Source of the DNA: Acutalibacter muris
GTDB lineage: Bacteria; Bacillota; Clostridia; Oscillospirales; Acutalibacteraceae
Reading direction: 5' to 3'
NCBI RefSeq assembly: GCF_002201475.1
Contig: NZ_CP021422.1
Span: forward strand, 1,364,001 to 1,428,000
Length of the DNA: 64,000 nucleotides
Below, piece after piece: positions 18,311 to 26,979 of this stretch (within the stretch, counting starts at the first letter, position 1; every line of letters begins with the position of its first letter). A program made the translations under genes and the position numbers. The notes below the pieces were generated by a model. The model searched no databases. It was not told the DNA's origin and saw nothing but the letters and a program-made list of their open reading frames with translations.

Positions 18311-19762
18311 ATGAATCAAAAACCTTTTGTTTTGCCGTTGGAAACTCCCATGGGCAAGTATTTTTACGAAGTGAATCGCAACGAGATCGTGGCAGTCAAT
18401 GATGATCTCTTCGAGTGTATCAAAAAGGCTCTTTCGTCAGAAGATGGAAACTTACTCGATGTGCCAGAGAATGTGATGGCTCAGTACAAGGAATTACGTG
18501 AATGTGGATATCTTTCCTCAAATCATGTGCAAGAGGTTATCCACCCGGCTACAGAGAGTTTGCCGGAACTACTGGACAGAGGGCTGGAGAAAATCACCCT
18601 ACAAGTTACGCAGGGGTGTAACCTAAGGTGTAAGTACTGTATTTATTCGGAAAATAGCAATCATGAACAAAGATCGCATTCCTCCAATACCATGTCGCTT
18701 GAGACAGCAAAAAAAGCAATATTGTTTTATCGGGAACATTCGCGGGACAAGGATAGGGCAATTATAGGCTTCTATGGAGGTGAGCCGCTCCTTGCTTTTC
18801 CCCTGATTATTGAGTCTGTAAAGTATGCTGAGGAAATTTTTGCAGGGGTAGATATATCGTTTAATATCACTACCAATGCAACTCTTCTTACAGATGAAAT
18901 TATTGACTTCCTTTTAGACCATCATTTCAAATTGACGTTTAGCCTTGATGGTCCCAAGGAAGTCCAGGATAAGAACCGGATATTTGCTAACGGTTCCGGT
19001 TCATACGATATGGTAATGCGGAACATCAACAGAATATATGAGAAAGACCCAGAAGCACTGAAAGGTGCGCTAGTAAGTATGGTTATCGATCAGGAGCAAG
19101 GCTATCGGGACATCCTGCCATTATTTGATGAACCAGCACTCAAAAATCTAGACTTAGTTTTCACTATGGTGGAGGAGGATTCGACGATAAAGATGCCATC
19201 CCCCCAGTACTCTGAGGAATTCAACTATGAAATGTTCGTAGCATTTGTGGATCGAATCAGGGGAAGTGCCGAAGTCTCAGAAGATAAATATAACAAACTC
19301 ATGGTAGAAACAATAAAAGCAGTGGATAAAGAACTAGATTCATTTGCAAGAATTGTGTTAACGCCATCAACCGCACCTTCCGGACCGTGTATCCCGGGAA
19401 AGTTGAAGCTCTTTATTGACTGTTTTGGAAATTTCTATCCGTGTGAGAAAGTGGACGAAAATGAGGGAGCGGTTATCGGAACAGTTGATACGGGATTTGA
19501 TATTGAGAAGGTTTCAAAAGTCCTGAATGTCGGTAGTATCGGGGCAGACGATTGTAAATCATGTTGGGCATTTTCGTTGTGTAATATATGCGTAAAAAGA
19601 TCCAGTGAGAATAAATCTCTTTCGCTTGAACGTAGGAGAAAGTCGTGCCAAGAAACAAGGTCTTCTGCCTATGGAAGCATCATGGATAAGATAGTGCTTT
19701 TTGAGGATAAACGTCATATGCGGAAAATGAATCGGCTTAGTAGGGGGGGAGTAAGACTGTGA
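18311..19762 (+). CDS. ccpM: Cys-rich peptide radical SAM maturase (CcpM family, SPASM domain)
   Basis: 483 residues. The radical SAM cluster motif is 'CNLRCKYC' (about residue 101), followed by 'IGFYGGEPLL' (SAM-binding GGE) and 'FSLDGP'. The C-terminal SPASM/auxiliary-cluster region holds 'CIPGKLKLFIDCFGNFYPC' and 'CKSCWAFSLCNIC'. These features and the neighbours match the CLI_3235-class peptide systems, whose enzyme is expected to build thioether or related crosslinks in the cysteine-rich precursor encoded at 21189. ATG is preceded by GGAGGAAGC. It overlaps the next gene by 4 bases, so the two are translationally coupled. The exact crosslink chemistry is not deducible. Confidence 0.9.
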   Translation: MNQKPFVLPLETPMGKYFYEVNRNEIVAVNDDLFECIKKALSSEDGNLLDVPENVMAQYKELRECGYLSSNHVQEVIHPATESLPELLDRGLEKITLQVTQGCNLRCKYCIYSENSNHEQRSHSSNTMSLETAKKAILFYREHSRDKDRAIIGFYGGEPLLAFPLIIESVKYAEEIFAGVDISFNITTNATLLTDEIIDFLLDHHFKLTFSLDGPKEVQDKNRIFANGSGSYDMVMRNINRIYEKDPEALKGALVSMVIDQEQGYRDILPLFDEPALKNLDLVFTMVEEDSTIKMPSPQYSEEFNYEMFVAFVDRIRGSAEVSEDKYNKLMVETIKAVDKELDSFARIVLTPSTAPSGPCIPGKLKLFIDCFGNFYPCEKVDENEGAVIGTVDTGFDIEKVSKVLNVGSIGADDCKSCWAFSLCNICVKRSSENKSLSLERRRKSCQETRSSAYGSIMDKIVLFEDKRHMRKMNRLSRGGVRL

Positions 19763-20847
19763 AAAAGATATGTGTGGTTCCATTTACAAGACGGGAACTT
19801 CCTATGCTTCCGGGATTGAGAAAAGGTTACCAAATATCAGACCTTGTGGCACCGAAAGGGATTGCTTTTGAAGGCGAAGATGTGGGGGCGCTGAAAAACA
19901 TGAATCCGATGGGACAGACAATTACTGATGATTTAGATGTAGCGGTTGGCTCAACAGACGTGGTTTTTGTTTCATATGTTCCAAGCAGGTATCAGTCCTT
20001 ACGCAAATACGCTCTACACGCCCTTTTTATGGCTGCAAATAGCAGGAAAGAAATCCATTGTTTTCTTGAATTGACTAATGATGAAAAGGAAGCAGTGAAT
20101 ATGGCGTGTGAGAAATCACAAACATCGATTGCTTACTATACATTCGCTGTTTGTGACGATAAAATCTATGATCTTACAAGGCTTCACAAATTTGATGTAC
20201 CAGTGATATATGTAAGCGAAGAGGTGCCGGATTGCGATGGATACGAAATTTTTCTTATGCTAGCAGAAAAACTCTCAATCGAAGGAAAAAACGTGTTAGC
20301 AATCAGCGAGGATGTATATAATACCTTTTTGGGATATGAGTGCATGAAGTTTGGGGGAAATACTGAAGTAGGAAATCAAATTTTCAGACTCAATATTTTG
20401 ACTTATGAGTTGTACCAAGCAAAGCATCCTGATATTATCCTGATAAAATTGCCTCACCCATTGATGAAGTATGACGATGAAAGCTTGTTTGATTGTGGTG
20501 GAACAGCGTATATCCTTTCTCAGGCCATTCCAGGAGATGGGTGCATTTATTGTACACATGCAGAAGTGAGCGGTGGAACATATTGGGAGACATTCAATGA
20601 GGGAGTTATTGCGAAGTTCGGGTATCCAATTATTTGCGTTAATGTTAGCAACCGAATAATAGACAATGCCGGAGATATCCATCTATCTTCATTGCGTATT
20701 CCGGAAAATAAAGTCATTTCCCGAGTAAAGGATATGAGAGCAATAAATGATATTCCATTTCTCCATCTGTACAATGAAAATGATATGCAAGAGTTGTATC
20801 AGAAATTATTAAATGAATATCTGGAGTTACCTTATGGAGTGATATGA
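19759..20847 (+). CDS. Peptide maturation system protein, TIGR04066-like
   Basis: 362 residues from a GTG that overlaps the ccpM stop. I recognise it by position and by segments such as 'ISDLVAPKGIAFEGEDVG', 'DVVFVSYVPSR' and 'GDGCIYCTHAEVSGGTYWET'. The family accompanies CcpM-type enzymes and has no proven activity; the fold hints at a nucleotide- or partner-binding protein with a C-terminal 'VISRVKDMRAINDIPFLHLY'. It overlaps the acyl-carrier-like gene by 4 bases. Confidence 0.8.
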   Translation: MKKICVVPFTRRELPMLPGLRKGYQISDLVAPKGIAFEGEDVGALKNMNPMGQTITDDLDVAVGSTDVVFVSYVPSRYQSLRKYALHALFMAANSRKEIHCFLELTNDEKEAVNMACEKSQTSIAYYTFAVCDDKIYDLTRLHKFDVPVIYVSEEVPDCDGYEIFLMLAEKLSIEGKNVLAISEDVYNTFLGYECMKFGGNTEVGNQIFRLNILTYELYQAKHPDIILIKLPHPLMKYDDESLFDCGGTAYILSQAIPGDGCIYCTHAEVSGGTYWETFNEGVIAKFGYPIICVNVSNRIIDNAGDIHLSSLRIPENKVISRVKDMRAINDIPFLHLYNENDMQELYQKLLNEYLELPYGVI

Positions 20848-21110
20848 TTATGACATCAGAACTCGTGATTAGTACGTTGGTAAAAATTCTTAACAAAAGA
20901 ATAATGCTTCGGGAAGTAGTCGCTGAAGACGATTATGACGTGTTGTTGACTTCACAGAAAATAGGACTAGATTATACGCATATGATTGAGTATATGATGT
21001 GCGTAGAGGAGGCATTCGAAGTTGTCTTCACTATTGAAGAACTGCGAAAAGGCGGATTTCGTACTATTCAAAGTATCAGCGATCTGATATACAAAAAATG
21101 TCTACGATAG
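20844..21110 (+). CDS. Peptide maturation system acyl-carrier-related protein
   Basis: 88 residues, all helical in character, resembling acyl carrier proteins ('ISTLVKILNKRIM', 'MIEYMMCVEEAFEVVFTIEE', 'TIQSISDLIYKK'). The phosphopantetheine-attachment motif (DSL) is replaced by 'GLDYTHMIEY', so there is no serine for a prosthetic group. It is therefore probably a scaffold or recognition protein rather than a carrier. The coupled overlap with 19759-20847 suggests a complex with that protein and CcpM. Confidence 0.8.
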   Translation: MIMTSELVISTLVKILNKRIMLREVVAEDDYDVLLTSQKIGLDYTHMIEYMMCVEEAFEVVFTIEELRKGGFRTIQSISDLIYKKCLR

Positions 21111-21188
21111 TTTAACTTGATTCCTTTACAGTGAGCAGATACAAACTGTACTTAAGAACAGAAATAAGAAATTGGAGGATTTCAAACA

Positions 21189-21383
21189 ATGAAACGAATT
21201 AGGAAAGACCAGACCAATGGTGCGCAATCCGTTAGCGCATTTATCGTTACCTGCACGGGATGTTCTTGCAGGGGGTGCGGTTGCACGGGTTCATCCAACA
21301 TGATTGGCAACAGAGATGGGGCACAGGCTGCTTACAACCGCGGCTACGATGGACCGTATCGGAAGCAGAACGGTCTGAGCTAA
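21189..21383 (+). CDS. Cys-rich precursor peptide of the CcpM system (CLI_3235-class RiPP)
   Basis: 64 residues. A short leader (1-20, 'MKRIRKDQTNGAQSVSAFIV'), a Cys/Gly/Ser/Thr core at 21-36 'TCTGCSCRGCGCTGSS' with five cysteines at 22, 25, 27, 30 and 32, and a 28-residue C-terminal extension rich in Asn, Gly and Tyr ('NMIGNRDGAQAAYNRGYDGP'). TTGGAGGA precedes the ATG. Leader 'SVSAFI' before the Cys block matches the class. Being last in the maturation operon and followed by hairpins, it can be expressed above the enzymes. The C-terminal tail may be removed by the S8 protease encoded downstream. Confidence 0.85.
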   Translation: MKRIRKDQTNGAQSVSAFIVTCTGCSCRGCGCTGSSNMIGNRDGAQAAYNRGYDGPYRKQNGLS

Positions 21384-21400
21384 ATGCACTAATCTCCGTA

Positions 21401-21486
21401 TATGGACAAAGCAATTATATGTCCATAAAACAAATAACTTGCTCACTGCATGGAATAGCAGGTCCATTCAACATGGACCTGCTTTG
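21401..21486 (+). terminator. Two hairpins after the precursor gene (attenuator)
   Basis: Hairpin 1: TATGGACA (21401-21408) with TGTCCATA (21420-21427). Hairpin 2: AGCAGGTCCA (21457-21466) with TGGACCTGCT (21474-21483), a perfect 10-base stem followed by TTGTG. The weak T tract suggests partial termination, which would raise precursor mRNA relative to the downstream permease, protease and exporter genes and protect its 3' end. Confidence 0.65.
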
Positions 21487-21509
21487 TGTACATCCTTTTG
21501 GAGGGATAG

Positions 21510-23366
21510 ATGATGACCAGCATAAAGCAGATTATCCGAAAGCCGGGGAAGGCGTTGATCTTCTTTTTACTTATAATTATAGTGACTGTGCTGTTGTCCT
21601 TTTCTACGGTGAGTATGCTGCAAACCAACCAGCGCATCGACACTGTGGAGGGCCAGTTTTCTACCATCGCCACGGTGGAGCAGGAGCTCCGGCCCGGCGA
21701 CGCGTTTTTACATGCGGATATGCTTGATTTCGAGGGCGCGGAGTATGTAAATCCTCCTGAGACGAGGCCCTATTATCTTGCGAGGGTGCCTGGCGTCAAC
21801 AATTCAGGGCTCCATTCCCACATTGAGTCGGCAAGCGTTCATATTGCGGAGTTTACCCCAGTGGAAAGCGGCGGGTATACCGAGCCGGTTAAAATGCAGA
21901 TAGTAAAGTCTTATTACGATAAGTATGACCATACCAAAGCAAATTGGATCGGCTTTGGCTCCCAGGAAAAGGACCTGGAGGCCGGGGACGTGGCGTACTT
22001 CCTGCAAGACTACATCAAAACCCCAACCTCCTATGAAAAAGGGAAAACCTATATTGCCAATTTCCAATATGACGACAGCGTCAGCCAGGAGAGCGGTATC
22101 CCTGTATACTCGGTGAGCGGGGCGCCGTTCACGACTCAACGCGAGGGGGAACTGGGGCAAAAGATCGAAAGCACAGTGATGCCTTCCCAATGCCGCCGTT
22201 TTGACGAGGTTACAGAAGATTTCTGGGGACCGGGAGGCCTTGGGATGATATGGACGGAATGGATAGAGCAACTCAAATTGTGGGACCGTAATTGGCTCCC
22301 GGTGATACCCACTAACGGAGTGCAGCTCCTTCCCACATTCCACTCGAAAAACGCCTACATGGATCGTGGGCGTGAAATTACGGCTGAGGAGTTTAAGAAG
22401 GGCAGCAATGTATGTATGATCTCCGATAAGATTGCATTGAACGGGATAAAAGTGGGGGATACAATAAACCTTCCAATGTATATGGCTTTTTATGGATTCC
22501 AGCCAGACCGCTTTTATACATTTGAGTTCCCGTTCGCCTATGACTTTAGCCCATTAAACGCGGAAGGTGAAGCTTATGGGCCGTTCTGGCAAAAGGAGTA
22601 TGAGGTCGTAGGCATATACCGGCAGCTGACCCCCGGAGCGGGAGAATTATATGGGGAAGCTGTCATAATCCCAAGTAAGTCGGTCACCGTTTCAGATGAA
22701 AACAATATCGTATATTATGCCCCCATGAATAGTTGGAGTACATCTTTTCAGATACCTAACGGCAAGATCAGCGAGTTCAACACAGCCCTGCATAAGGCCG
22801 TCCCGGAGGCCTCGAAACTAAAAATCGTGTATAACGACAATGGCTATGAGGAGGTCATGGCAAGCCTATACAATGCGCGGCTAAGTACAGCCCTTCTTCT
22901 GGGGGCAAGTATCCTGGCAGGGCTGGTGGTGATACTCCTCCTATTGTACTTCTTTGTGGTAAAGGAAAAGAAGCGGACTGCCATCGAACGCAGTTTAGGA
23001 ATGACAAAAAATCAGTGCAGAGCCTCGATACTATCCGGGCTTATGGCATTGGCCGTTCCGGCGGTGCTCTTAGGGGGCTGGATAAGCTGGGGCATGATGA
23101 ATATTGAGGCCGTACCCGTACAGGAGGGCGGACACTCAGAGGACAATATCGAAACGGTATCCTTCAGCCGTGAATATAGCCTATGGGCAGAAAGTGAGAG
23201 CTCTGTGACGGATATAGGGTTTGAGGAAGTGGACATATATTTTCAGATGTTGTCTTATTTTCTTGTTCCATTGTGCATCGTTTTGACTGTCTTGTTGCTG
23301 ACAGTTTTTATAGTAAACAGAAACCTGAAGATAGAGCCTATAATTCTGCTGGGCGGAAGGGAGTGA
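21510..23366 (+). CDS. FtsX/MacB-like ABC transporter permease 2
   Basis: 618 residues: N-terminal helix about 17-37 ('GKALIFFLLIIIVTVLLSFS'), a very large extracytoplasmic domain (about 40-455), then FtsX-type C-terminal helices around 460-485, 515-535 and 580-605, with 'KEKKRTAIERSLGMTKNQC' between the first two. GGAGGG precedes two adjacent ATG codons (21510, 21513). It is the partner of permease 1 across the peptide genes; a shorter paralogue starts at 28915. Ends 3 bases before the protease gene. Confidence 0.85.
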   Translation: MMTSIKQIIRKPGKALIFFLLIIIVTVLLSFSTVSMLQTNQRIDTVEGQFSTIATVEQELRPGDAFLHADMLDFEGAEYVNPPETRPYYLARVPGVNNSGLHSHIESASVHIAEFTPVESGGYTEPVKMQIVKSYYDKYDHTKANWIGFGSQEKDLEAGDVAYFLQDYIKTPTSYEKGKTYIANFQYDDSVSQESGIPVYSVSGAPFTTQREGELGQKIESTVMPSQCRRFDEVTEDFWGPGGLGMIWTEWIEQLKLWDRNWLPVIPTNGVQLLPTFHSKNAYMDRGREITAEEFKKGSNVCMISDKIALNGIKVGDTINLPMYMAFYGFQPDRFYTFEFPFAYDFSPLNAEGEAYGPFWQKEYEVVGIYRQLTPGAGELYGEAVIIPSKSVTVSDENNIVYYAPMNSWSTSFQIPNGKISEFNTALHKAVPEASKLKIVYNDNGYEEVMASLYNARLSTALLLGASILAGLVVILLLLYFFVVKEKKRTAIERSLGMTKNQCRASILSGLMALAVPAVLLGGWISWGMMNIEAVPVQEGGHSEDNIETVSFSREYSLWAESESSVTDIGFEEVDIYFQMLSYFLVPLCIVLTVLLLTVFIVNRNLKIEPIILLGGRE

Positions 23367-23369
23367 GCA

Positions 23370-24458
23370 ATGAAAGTATGTGTAATTGATGAGTGGTTGG
23401 ATGGGAATTTGTTGAGCAAAATTGTAAATGAGACAGTAAGTATTGAATATATTGGCGGCGAAAAAACAGACCCGGCTTTCCCAAAGATTAGCCACGGTAC
23501 AATTTGTATGTCGCTATTGGTTGAAGCATTACAAGAATACAAATTGCTGGACTGTGTGCACCTAATCCATTTATCGGTCTCGACGGACAGAGAACTTCGA
23601 TCATACTCTAAGATGCTACAGGCAATAAAGTATTGCATGGAACATCATGTAGATATTGTATCTATAAGTATCGGCGTATTCCAAAGGAGTTTGGGCATCG
23701 AATTGGCAAATAATATTAACAACCAATCACTATATGTTGCAGCTACAGCAAATGATTTCACTATAACCTATCCGGCTTCTATGCCGGAAGTTTTGGGGGT
23801 AAGGTATGCCAGAGATAAGATAAAGAGTGTATATAAGATATCATCTGCACCTTCAGATGGCGTTGACATAGATGCAAGACTCCCAGAAACTTCGGTAATG
23901 AAACTTATAGAAGAAAAATACGGAATAAGGACTCAAGAGTCAAATAGCGCGGTTGCACCAAGAGTATGTGCAGAACTTGTTGCCGCAGAATTAAAAATCG
24001 GAAAACCCTTAACAAAAGAAATAGCACTTGAATGGCTAGCTAAGAGAGGAACTATCGACAAGGGAGGTTTTCAAGTGCCGTATGCAATGAGAAAAGCGGA
24101 AGATGATAAATGTCCAACTGTCTTTTTGCCGGTAGACAATACTGACAATGAGCAGATAAATAAAATCATTGCACTGCAAAAACACTTTGAGGCTAGAGGG
24201 TATACATGTGGTGTTATAAGCGATTTTTTTGCAGTCAGTGATTTTCTGCAGGGGAGGTATCGTCTGAATTCCTCTCATATTGCCGAGAGTATTGATTACT
24301 ATCAAAGTACCACATCCGAAAACCTCTTTTTACTTTTTGCAAAAGAAAAGCTATTTAGCGAAGAAATGGTTGATTGGTGTATTCCTAAATGGTGGAATAA
24401 GCATCAGTCCGAACTTTGTGATATGATTTTGCAGAAGTTTCCCGAGGAGGCCTATTGA
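23370..24458 (+). CDS. Subtilisin-like S8 family protease of the peptide locus
   Basis: 362 residues. Catalytic residues are all visible: Asp7 in 'VCVIDEW', His42 in 'KISHGTICM', Asn128 (oxyanion) in 'AATANDF' and Ser193 in 'SNSAVAPRV', with 'DIVSISIG' before the Asn. No signal peptide is present, so it probably acts inside the cell. Residues 210-362 are an extra domain not in simple subtilisins. In this context it most likely trims the leader or C-terminal tail of the modified precursor. It overlaps the exporter start by 4 bases if the TTG is used. Confidence 0.85.
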   Translation: MKVCVIDEWLDGNLLSKIVNETVSIEYIGGEKTDPAFPKISHGTICMSLLVEALQEYKLLDCVHLIHLSVSTDRELRSYSKMLQAIKYCMEHHVDIVSISIGVFQRSLGIELANNINNQSLYVAATANDFTITYPASMPEVLGVRYARDKIKSVYKISSAPSDGVDIDARLPETSVMKLIEEKYGIRTQESNSAVAPRVCAELVAAELKIGKPLTKEIALEWLAKRGTIDKGGFQVPYAMRKAEDDKCPTVFLPVDNTDNEQINKIIALQKHFEARGYTCGVISDFFAVSDFLQGRYRLNSSHIAESIDYYQSTTSENLFLLFAKEKLFSEEMVDWCIPKWWNKHQSELCDMILQKFPEEAY

Positions 24459-26170
24459 AAATGAAAAACCGCTCTATACTAAACCGTACCCTGTCCTATT
24501 TAGCCCCATTCAAATGGAAGCTCGCTATTGCGGGGCTCTATCTTACTTTTTCAACAATTATTGGTTTCTTACAGCCTCTTGTGATTCAGAAAATTACTGA
24601 TGAGGGAATGCTGGGCAATAATTTTTCGGTATTAGTTGGGTCAGTGCTGATATTGGCAATATTGGTGATACTAGGACAAATTGTAGAAATGGCTCAAACT
24701 CGACTTTTTGTAACAATTCATATCAAATCTTACTATACAATTTTTCAACAAGCATTTAAGAAACTATTAAGACTGAAAAAGTCTTATTTTGAAGATAAGA
24801 ACAACGCTGAGGTCCTTAACAGCATACAGATGGATGTTTCCCAGGTAGCTTCCGTTACAGACCGCTATACGGTGATGAGTTTCTTCTATATATTCCGTAT
24901 AATAAGTGGGCTTGCAGGGCTTCTTATTATCAGCTGGAAATTGACCTTTATTGTGCTGGCTATGGTACCGTTAAAGGCGTTTCTGGTTCGGGGATTTTCA
25001 TCCAGACAGGAAAAAATGATGAATGAGGTGATTGAAAGCAATCGGGACTTTTCCCGCTGGTTCGGAGACAATCTAGAGGGCATTGAAGAAGTTAAGCTGT
25101 GGAATTTATTTGCAAAGCGGGAAGAAGATTTTAGGCTGAAACAAAGAGTTCTGTTAAAATTGCAAAAAGACAATTCGATGATTGATGCATGGAACAGCCT
25201 ATGGGAAGCGTTACTAGAATGGAGCGTTACAATCATGCTTTATCTTATAGGTGGTATACTTATATGCCGCAGCGAGTTGACCATCGGAGCTGTGTTCGCG
25301 TTCGTGTCCTATTCATGGTATGTGACAGGGCCGGTTTCTGCATTGTTGAATCTAAAAATGCTTTTTGCCCGTATTATGCCGTCGGCTAAGCGGCTGTTCA
25401 AGTTCCTGGATATGGATTTAGAAACAGACGAAGGGACAGCTCACATAACAGGATGCCCACCTCGTCTGGAATTTAAGAACGTTACATTTGCTTACCAAAA
25501 AAATAAGCCTATTCTGCAAGGTGTTAATTTCCATGTGGAGCCAGGAGAAAAAGTCGCAATTATTGGGGCAAACGGCAGTGGGAAGTCCACCATCTTGAAC
25601 CTATTGTTACGGTTTTATATACCGGATAAAGGTGAACTTACCGCAGACGGATTATCGGTTTCTCAGTTTCCATTGACAGAGTACAGGCTGCTTTTCTCAG
25701 TGGTGAGCCAGGAGCCTTATTTATTTCTAGATAATATAGCGGGGAATATTGACCTGACCGGGCAGGCACCACCCGAAAAGGTAAGGGACGCTATGCAGGC
25801 CAGTGGCGTAGCCGGATATATACAGCGTATACCGGAGGGATTAAACGCTCAAATAGGGCACAACGGCGCACGCCTCTCAGGAGGGGAGAAACAAAAGTTA
25901 GCCGTAGCTAGGGCTCTACTAAAGGATGCTCCAATAGTTATTTTAGATGAAGCAGCTTCGGGATTTGATGTGGAATCGGAGGCCTATTTACACGATATGA
26001 TTGTAAACCAGATGGTAGGAAAGTCAGTTATCATGATTACTCATCGTTATGAAAATCTGAATGGGATGGATCGGATATACAAGCTGGAGAATGGAAGAAT
26101 GATACAACATGACCAGAAATCAAAGCATGATATTGAAAGCTGGGTGCTGAAAAATAAGAATTATAACTAA
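24455..26170 (+). CDS. ABC exporter (membrane plus ATPase domains) of the peptide locus
   Basis: About 570 residues; the TTG at 24455 or the ATG at 24461 may start it, with GAGGAGG 5-11 bases upstream (ATG favoured by spacing). Six membrane helices in residues 20-300, then an ATPase with Walker A 'GANGSGKST', Q-loop region 'VVSQEP', signature 'LSGGEKQ', Walker B 'VILDEA' and switch His in 'MITHR'. There is no N-terminal C39 peptidase, consistent with the separate S8 protease doing the processing. It probably exports the finished peptide. Confidence 0.9.
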   Translation: MKMKNRSILNRTLSYLAPFKWKLAIAGLYLTFSTIIGFLQPLVIQKITDEGMLGNNFSVLVGSVLILAILVILGQIVEMAQTRLFVTIHIKSYYTIFQQAFKKLLRLKKSYFEDKNNAEVLNSIQMDVSQVASVTDRYTVMSFFYIFRIISGLAGLLIISWKLTFIVLAMVPLKAFLVRGFSSRQEKMMNEVIESNRDFSRWFGDNLEGIEEVKLWNLFAKREEDFRLKQRVLLKLQKDNSMIDAWNSLWEALLEWSVTIMLYLIGGILICRSELTIGAVFAFVSYSWYVTGPVSALLNLKMLFARIMPSAKRLFKFLDMDLETDEGTAHITGCPPRLEFKNVTFAYQKNKPILQGVNFHVEPGEKVAIIGANGSGKSTILNLLLRFYIPDKGELTADGLSVSQFPLTEYRLLFSVVSQEPYLFLDNIAGNIDLTGQAPPEKVRDAMQASGVAGYIQRIPEGLNAQIGHNGARLSGGEKQKLAVARALLKDAPIVILDEAASGFDVESEAYLHDMIVNQMVGKSVIMITHRYENLNGMDRIYKLENGRMIQHDQKSKHDIESWVLKNKNYN

Positions 26171-26331
26171 TTCTTTTAAAATCGAATATGTATGCCAGAC
26201 ATTTTTAATTGCCTTTTTGCTAAATACAGATTGAATAAAAAATATTGTTGCACTTTATATACGTAGCATATAAACAAAACAAACTTTTGTCCTGCTATTA
26301 TTCTGCTGAATAATATATGTCCTTTATCTCT

Positions 26332-26763
26332 CTATAGAGCTGAGTCTTCCTTTTCAAAACCTAGTCTTTGCTTTGATATCATCACTTCCATTTTTGCCAA
26401 AATAGGTTCTAAATCAACGGAAGAAGATAGATTCAAAAGTGCGGTAAGTATTTCCGGTATGTCTGAGGGCTTATAGGTTTTAGCGGAGAAAATTTGCATG
26501 GCCAGAAATTCATTACAGGAAACCGTCGGGGCATACCGCCGGGCGTTTTTTCGCCCTATGCCGCCGTTGTCTATGGGGATCAGGTAGCCTTTGGCGATCA
26601 GCTCGTTTGCCAGCAAGTGGAAGGAGTTTTTTGCGAACAGTGGCTCTTCGGCGTTGGCTTTTTCAAGTATCTCCTGCTTGTTCAGCGGCCTGGAGGCACT
26701 CCATAAAATTTGCAGAAACGCCATCTCTGACGCAGTTACCGGCGAATTCGGCTGCTTTGACAT
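26332..26763 (-). CDS. BlaI-like repressor (second, divergent)
   Basis: 143 residues, starting MSKQPNSPVTASEMAFLQIL with AGGAGG before the ATG. A winged-helix domain like BlaI/MecI ('MAFLQILWSASRPLNKQEIL', 'FHLLANELIAKGYL') is followed by a helical C-terminus. No BlaR1 partner is adjacent. It is divergent from the ATPase at 26980 and probably controls the promoter at 26857-26885 between them. Compared with the repressor at 15202 it is only distantly similar. Confidence 0.75.
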   Translation of the reverse strand: MSKQPNSPVTASEMAFLQILWSASRPLNKQEILEKANAEEPLFAKNSFHLLANELIAKGYLIPIDNGGIGRKNARRYAPTVSCNEFLAMQIFSAKTYKPSDIPEILTALLNLSSSVDLEPILAKMEVMISKQRLGFEKEDSAL

Positions 26764-26856
26764 GAGAAACCCTCCTTTGGGAAGATATAGTAATACTATA
26801 TTCTATATTTGCGAAAAAGTCAAGGGAGAAATAGTGGAAAAAATTTATTCTATTTA

Positions 26857-26885
26857 TTGACGATCTGACAAAGGTGTGGTATACT
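26857..26885 (+). promoter_or_regulatory. Sigma-A promoter of the second transporter set
   Basis: TTGACG (26857-26862), 17-base spacer, TATACT (26880-26885), about 95 bases upstream of the ATG at 26980. An A/T-rich dyad-like region (AGTAATACTATATTCTATATT, near 26787-26808) between the divergent genes is a possible repressor site. Confidence 0.65.
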
Positions 26886-26979
26886 GGAAAAGCGGGAGGT
26901 AAAGAAAAAACTCGATTTTGCCGCCTGAAAAACAGTGCAATTAAAAAGTATCATTCCATTTTGAGCAGGAGGGTCTACA

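Noticed and set aside
18236..18397. A short open frame (MVSIAIQTDAIFQ...) overlapping the start of ccpM
   Set aside because: Most of it lies over ccpM codons in another frame and it lacks a ribosome site; probably chance.
23370..24458. The S8-like protein as an inactive pseudoprotease
   Set aside because: Asp7, His42, Asn128 and Ser193 all align with the subtilisin motifs, so it should be active.
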